9,417 nt of DNA. It comes from Clostridium sp. UBA6758 (lineage in GTDB: Bacteria > Bacillota > Clostridia > Clostridiales > Clostridiaceae). Shown here piece by piece: positions 5,735 to 9,417 of this stretch (its first letter is position 1; each line of letters begins with the position of its first letter). The notes below the pieces were generated by a model. It was not told the DNA's origin. It was given only the letters and a program-made list of their open reading frames with translations, and made no database searches. The DNA lies in contig DKGY01000091.1 in NCBI GenBank assembly GCA_002453475.1, forward strand, positions 38,811-48,227, read 5' to 3'. Made by a program: the position numbers and the translations under genes.

Positions 5735-6343
5735 TTACTTCTTAAATATTCCAAAAGGTTTTCCAACAGGTAAAAATACTCTTCCAAAATGAGTATTTAA
5801 TACTGCAGCTGCTGAACCATAGAATGATACTAAAGCTATTCCTAACTCTGAATAAGCAGCTAGCATATGTGTTCCATGTTCCATTATTCCAAAAGTCGTT
5901 AGCGTAAGTCCTAAGAATAGGAAATCTATCAACACAAATATTGTAAATAATACCTTATGAGTTTCCATAGCTCCTATAGTCATAAATATTGTAAATATTA
6001 AATAACCTAAATAGGCAACTCCTAATTGATTTATGTCAGCTTTAGCCGCTAACTCTGGTCCAAATACTCCATTTTGAATTAACCAAGTAAAACCTACTGC
6101 ATACCAGAAAAATGCATAAGCTCCAAAAGCTGTTGCTCCAAAAGTATTATTGTGCTTAAAATCATTTATACAAGCAAATAATTGTGCTGTTGCTCCTAAA
6201 AATATTGCCCATGGTAATACTAAAGATACTCCCTCTGTTAATCCTAACTTCTGAGATGATGCTACTAATGTTACCATTGCTAGTCCAAATAAACCTAGTG
6301 CCGACGGATCAGCTACCACTACTTTAACCTTTGTTTCCTGCAT
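5735..6343 (-). CDS. satP: Acetate/succinate transporter, GPR1/FUN34/YaaH family
   Basis: A 202-residue membrane protein, close to the E. coli SatP (YaaH) length of 188, with six hydrophobic segments. The N-terminal family signature NPAPLGL appears as DPSALGL (12-18), followed by FGLAMVTLV. Typical glycine/aromatic helices follow: PWAIFLGATAQLFACIND (44-61), TFGATAFGAYAFFWYAVGF (67-85) and THFGRVFLPVGKPFG near the C-terminus. Family members carry acetate and succinate across the membrane with protons or act as channels; direction here is unknown, but uptake or export of a fermentation acid fits a Clostridium. AGGAGGG precedes the ATG by about 5 bases. It has its own promoter and terminator, so it is probably monocistronic. 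Confidence 0.92.
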   Translation of the reverse strand: MQETKVKVVVADPSALGLFGLAMVTLVASSQKLGLTEGVSLVLPWAIFLGATAQLFACINDFKHNNTFGATAFGAYAFFWYAVGFTWLIQNGVFGPELAAKADINQLGVAYLGYLIFTIFMTIGAMETHKVLFTIFVLIDFLFLGLTLTTFGIMEHGTHMLAAYSELGIALVSFYGSAAAVLNTHFGRVFLPVGKPFGIFKK

Positions 6344-6353
6344 AATACCCTCC

Positions 6354-6369
6354 TAATTTACGTTCACAT
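6354..6369 (-). promoter_or_regulatory. cre-like site in the satP leader
   Basis: ATGTGAACGTAAATTA, read on the minus strand, fits the CcpA cre consensus WTGNNARCGNWWWCAW at 14 of 16 positions; the final CA is TT. It lies between the predicted start (about 6380) and the ribosome binding site, where bound CcpA could block elongation. Carbon control of an acetate transporter is plausible but unproven. Confidence 0.35.
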
Positions 6370-6386
6370 AAATTTCATACTTTAAA

Positions 6387-6415
6387 ACAATAACAAATAT
6401 ATTGGGTATTGTCAA
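6387..6415 (-). promoter_or_regulatory. Promoter of satP
   Basis: A perfect TTGACA (6415-6410) is followed after 17 bases by TATTGT (6392-6387), preceded by TGT as an extended -10. The predicted start near 6380 gives a leader of about 37 bases. It separates satP from the ABC operon on the same strand, although no clear terminator follows that operon. Confidence 0.75.
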
Positions 6416-6462
6416 TAAAAATAAAGTTAGTGATTATGTGTTTATTTTCTTTGCATTTATTT

Positions 6463-7578
6463 CTAAACTTCTTTTTTATTAATAGCAATACTTAGTGCTA
6501 TTACAGATAATATAAATGTAATTGACACTCCCACCATAATGGCGTATGGTTCCCAGATTCCAAAATCAAGGGAAAATCCTGTCATGCTAAGCGGTATCTG
6601 AGAGCTTGCCATAGGTATTGAATTTAGTAAAAATTTTATAAAGTTTGTTGATAGCGATTTAAATTTACTTGCAACCATAAAAAATATGCTTAAACTAACA
6701 CCTGAAGCTATAGCTATGGTAGTTTTCTTTGTTTTGAGAGAAATATATCCCATTAAAGTTGACAAAGCAAGAATCCCAAGGATTTCTGCTAGTACCATCA
6801 CCATTATGGCTTGCCCTATGGAAAAATTTCCGAAAGAAAATAAGCTAATCATCTTAAAACTACTTTTTAATGCTTTTAATCCCACAGTAGAACTGATGAT
6901 TCCTACTGTTCCCAAAGTAACAATCAGTGTCAATAAAATCCCATAAAAAATTACTGGTAAAATTCTAATAATCATATTCTTTTTATAAGCTTTAGTAGTT
7001 TTAATAATTTCCATACTCTCATCTTCAAAACTATCAGAATAAGTTTCTGAGGCAAAGAATGTTACCAAAAATAAAATGATTGTAAAAATTATTTGTATAT
7101 TACTAATAGCAATTGAATAAGTGTGGTATCCAAAATATTGCACAAAGGGAATTTTCACTTCATTTAATTTGCTCATTCCTGCTTCTTGTTCTTCTATTGG
7201 AAACCTTTTAAGTAAGGTTTTAAATTTATTTCTCCAGCAATTATAGAATTCCTTAGCATATTTATCAGGATAATTTGAGATTTTACTTTCTGTGTATAAA
7301 ACTCCTGGATAACTATTTACGAGACTGTCAATTATCCAAATTTGTGATTCATAATAGTAATCTTGAGATTTTTCATCTCTCACTTTCTCTAAGGCTAAAA
7401 AAAGATTCTTCTCTGTAATGTCTCCCTCATAGGAAACCTCTCCTTTTAAATTAGAAACAATATCTTTTTCATCATTTACTATTATAAAATTCAAACCTAA
7501 AGTTATAATTAAAATACCTAATATAGAAAACAATACGTATTTTGTACATAAGCGACGTTTCATTTCTAGTAAAAACAT
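6463..7578 (-). CDS. ABC-2 type transporter permease (second subunit)
   Basis: A 371-residue membrane protein. One N-terminal helix (about 14-34) is followed by a long hydrophilic, probably extracytoplasmic region (35-155), then about five or six hydrophobic segments (roughly 160-178, 203-228, 255-278, 285-303, 344-366). After the second helix SFEDESMEIIKTTKAYKKN (183-201) matches the cytoplasmic coupling region of ABC-2 permeases and aligns with the first permease's equivalent, so the two are related. The ATG at 7578 is 4 bases after the first permease's stop, and its AGGAGG site overlaps that gene's last codons, so the two are coupled. The substrate is unknown; peptide, antibiotic or lipid export are all possible. 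Confidence 0.8.
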   Translation of the reverse strand: MFLLEMKRRLCTKYVLFSILGILIITLGLNFIIVNDEKDIVSNLKGEVSYEGDITEKNLFLALEKVRDEKSQDYYYESQIWIIDSLVNSYPGVLYTESKISNYPDKYAKEFYNCWRNKFKTLLKRFPIEEQEAGMSKLNEVKIPFVQYFGYHTYSIAISNIQIIFTIILFLVTFFASETYSDSFEDESMEIIKTTKAYKKNMIIRILPVIFYGILLTLIVTLGTVGIISSTVGLKALKSSFKMISLFSFGNFSIGQAIMVMVLAEILGILALSTLMGYISLKTKKTTIAIASGVSLSIFFMVASKFKSLSTNFIKFLLNSIPMASSQIPLSMTGFSLDFGIWEPYAIMVGVSITFILSVIALSIAINKKEV

Positions 7579-7582
7579 AACT

Positions 7583-8794
7583 TTACCTCCTAACGTACTT
7601 CAATGAACTCATTATCCAACTGATAAGGAACGTCAACAAGCTAATGATCAAACTAAATGTTAAAGACAAAATCGCTTTACCAAATGCGGAAACTACAGGA
7701 ACCATAGTAAATTTAGAGAATGAAAATACCAAACTGCCTGGTAATATTAAACTCATTGCTTTCAATATTGGATTATTTAAATTCATCATCGCAGATAATA
7801 AAAATCCACTTACAAGGACTAGCACGGAAATGCTCATTGCTGTTGATTTTTTCTTACTTATAGATGAAATTAAAGTCGCAAATGCAGAAAACGTAATTAT
7901 TCCAATTAGTCCCAACCTAATCATCTTTCCCATTACTTCACCTAAATTATAGGATACAATAGTTGTTGTCCATAACTGAGCTGATGTTTCAAGGGCATTT
8001 GCTGGAAGATAATACTTTAAAATTGCTATATATGTTCCCATTCCAACCATATATATTAAAAGTCCCATAATAATTGGTATGAAAAGTTTAGCAGATAATA
8101 GTTTATTTCTTCCCCCTTTTGTTGTAGATATGATTTCATCCAATCCACATTCCTTATCTTTTGCAATGATTCCACTGGAAAAAAAACCTACCATGATTAA
8201 GAGCACAAAAGCAAAGAGCTGAATATGTTCAATGCCATTTCTCCATGCTTCAAAACCACCGTAGTAAGTATATGGTTTTTCTACATCCTCCCACATTTTA
8301 TAAGCTAACTCTCTTTCAGCTTCATTTTTTGTATTTCCATAAATTAAATTTTTATAATATAAATTTTCATTTTTATAAAAATGAGAACCAAAATCCACAG
8401 GAAATTTTTCAGCTTCGGGAATGTCATCTCCTGACATTTTTTTAAGTCTATAATTTTGCATAACTAATGTATCTGCATAAACTGCCAATTTCAACAAATC
8501 ATCATTCATTATAATTTCATTTTCTTCATTTTTGGAGTTCAAAAAAACTTCACCACTTCTTTGAAAATTATCAACAGTCATTTTCCCGGAATATACATTT
8601 CTATCTTTAGCTGCGGCTTCTATAGCTGCTGTTCCCTTAAGACCTTTATAACATCCGGTCATCATAAATCCTTCCGTTTGTCCTCCTATAATAAACCAGG
8701 ACCATAGTCCCCCAAGAATGATAGAAATTAAAAGGTACCATATAAATCTCTTGGCGCTCATTTGACGTTTCAGTTCAGAAATAAATAGATCCAT
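7583..8794 (-). CDS. ABC-2 type transporter permease (first subunit)
   Basis: A 403-residue membrane protein with an N-terminal helix (about 17-37), a hydrophilic region (38-190) predicted to be outside the cell, and five or six later hydrophobic segments (about 190-210, 236-258, 292-312, 318-336, 372-395). AKDKECGLDEIISTTKGGR (211-229) is the typical ABC-2 coupling region (E-x-G-x2-E-x3-TT). Its ATG overlaps the ATPase stop by one base (TAATG), with AGGAGG 7 bases upstream inside the ATPase gene. It shares topology and the coupling motif with the following permease, suggesting that the pair forms a heterodimeric channel. I cannot name the substrate. Confidence 0.82.
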   Translation of the reverse strand: MDLFISELKRQMSAKRFIWYLLISIILGGLWSWFIIGGQTEGFMMTGCYKGLKGTAAIEAAAKDRNVYSGKMTVDNFQRSGEVFLNSKNEENEIIMNDDLLKLAVYADTLVMQNYRLKKMSGDDIPEAEKFPVDFGSHFYKNENLYYKNLIYGNTKNEAERELAYKMWEDVEKPYTYYGGFEAWRNGIEHIQLFAFVLLIMVGFFSSGIIAKDKECGLDEIISTTKGGRNKLLSAKLFIPIIMGLLIYMVGMGTYIAILKYYLPANALETSAQLWTTTIVSYNLGEVMGKMIRLGLIGIITFSAFATLISSISKKKSTAMSISVLVLVSGFLLSAMMNLNNPILKAMSLILPGSLVFSFSKFTMVPVVSAFGKAILSLTFSLIISLLTFLISWIMSSLKYVRR

Positions 8795-9417
8795 TATTGA
8801 ACCTCCTTTACTTTTGAAAGATAGAAGTCATTTAAATTAGGTTTCACCTGCGTGCTATTTTTTAGCGGTAAATCAGAAATATAACGAATAGTCACTAATC
8901 CGTTTCCTTCATTACGAAAATTCATGATGCGATATTGTTGTTCTAACCTGTGCATTTCTTCTTCTTTTACAACCGTTTCAAAAACCATACCATCAATAGA
9001 ATTGATTAAGGTATGACTTTCTCCTGATTCAATGATCATTCCTTTTTCCATGAGTATGAGATAGTTTGCAATAAATTCTACATCGGATACAATATGAGTC
9101 GAAAGAATAATAATCTTTTCTTTACTTATTGTTGTTAAATATTGGCGAAATTTTCTTCTTTCTTCAATATCTAAACCCGCTGTAGGCTCATCAACAATTA
9201 ATATATCTGGATTATTGAGCATAGCTTGGCAAATACCTACTCTTCTTTTCATTCCACCAGAGAGTTTATCTACTTTTTTATGTTTTGCATCAGATAGATT
9301 AAATTGTTCCAGCAAATCTGTAATACGTTTATGTCTTGTAGCTTTGTCAATGCCCTTTAGCGAACCTATATAATGTAAAAAGTCTTCTACACGTTGACTC
9401 TTGTCGTATCCGAAATG
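8794..9417 (-). CDS. ABC transporter ATP-binding protein (5' end outside window)
   Basis: The visible 208 codons run from the right edge to the stop at 8794; the frame is open through 9417. A TTG at 9315 is only an internal codon. The fragment begins just past the expected Q-loop (FGYDKSQRVEDFLHYIGSLK), so Walker A and the Q-loop lie beyond the window. Visible parts are the ABC signature LSGGMKRR, Walker B ILIVDEP with D-loop TAGLD, and the switch histidine in ILSTHIVSDVE. The roughly 80 residues after the H-loop form a C-terminal extension common in ABC-2 export ATPases. It powers the two downstream permeases, to which it is translationally coupled. No regulator of the operon is visible here. 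Confidence 0.93.
   Translation of the reverse strand, partial: HFGYDKSQRVEDFLHYIGSLKGIDKATRHKRITDLLEQFNLSDAKHKKVDKLSGGMKRRVGICQAMLNNPDILIVDEPTAGLDIEERRKFRQYLTTISKEKIIILSTHIVSDVEFIANYLILMEKGMIIESGESHTLINSIDGMVFETVVKEEEMHRLEQQYRIMNFRNEGNGLVTIRYISDLPLKNSTQVKPNLNDFYLSKVKEVQ

Noticed and set aside
9313..9315. Start of the ATPase at a TTG near 9315
   Set aside because: The frame continues to the window edge with typical post-Q-loop ABC sequence, so the gene is truncated by the window.

Overview
The window is AT-rich with strong AGGAGG-type ribosome binding sites, U-tract terminators and a c-di-GMP-II riboswitch. Together these point to a Clostridium-like member of the Firmicutes. No mobile element, CRISPR array, tRNA or rRNA was seen.

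Layout: (i) 1-45, minus strand: the first 15 codons of a gene running off the left edge, resembling the start of a HypB-type GTPase. It is divergent from a TetR-family regulator (313-921, plus). A palindrome overlapping the predicted start point of the minus gene is a likely TetR operator. (ii) 984-3103, minus: a riboswitch-controlled operon made of a promoter, c-di-GMP-II aptamer, overlapping intrinsic terminator, stand-alone CheY-like receiver, dual-site CheC-type phosphatase and PAS-GGDEF diguanylate cyclase. All three genes overlap. (iii) 3200-3733, minus: a GNAT acetyltransferase. (iv) 3734-4342: a 609-base intergenic region with a good promoter and a leader of about 300 bases for sstT. 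(v) 4343-5575, plus: SstT Na+/serine-threonine symporter. (vi) 5735-6343, minus: SatP/YaaH acetate-succinate transporter with its own promoter, terminator and a cre-like site. (vii) 6463-9417, minus: an ABC-2 transporter operon with a 5'-truncated ATPase and two related permeases, translationally coupled.

The most interesting unit is the c-di-GMP operon. The aptamer's P1 3' strand is also the base of the terminator's 5' arm, so ligand binding should disrupt the terminator and turn expression ON. The last gene encodes an apparently intact diguanylate cyclase with an RxxD inhibitory site. The predicted circuit is therefore positive transcriptional feedback on c-di-GMP production, limited by product inhibition, and co-expressed with a receiver and the phosphatase that probably dephosphorylates it. 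The riboswitch was recognised from conserved sequence and pairing; the sign of regulation and the link between proteins are inference.
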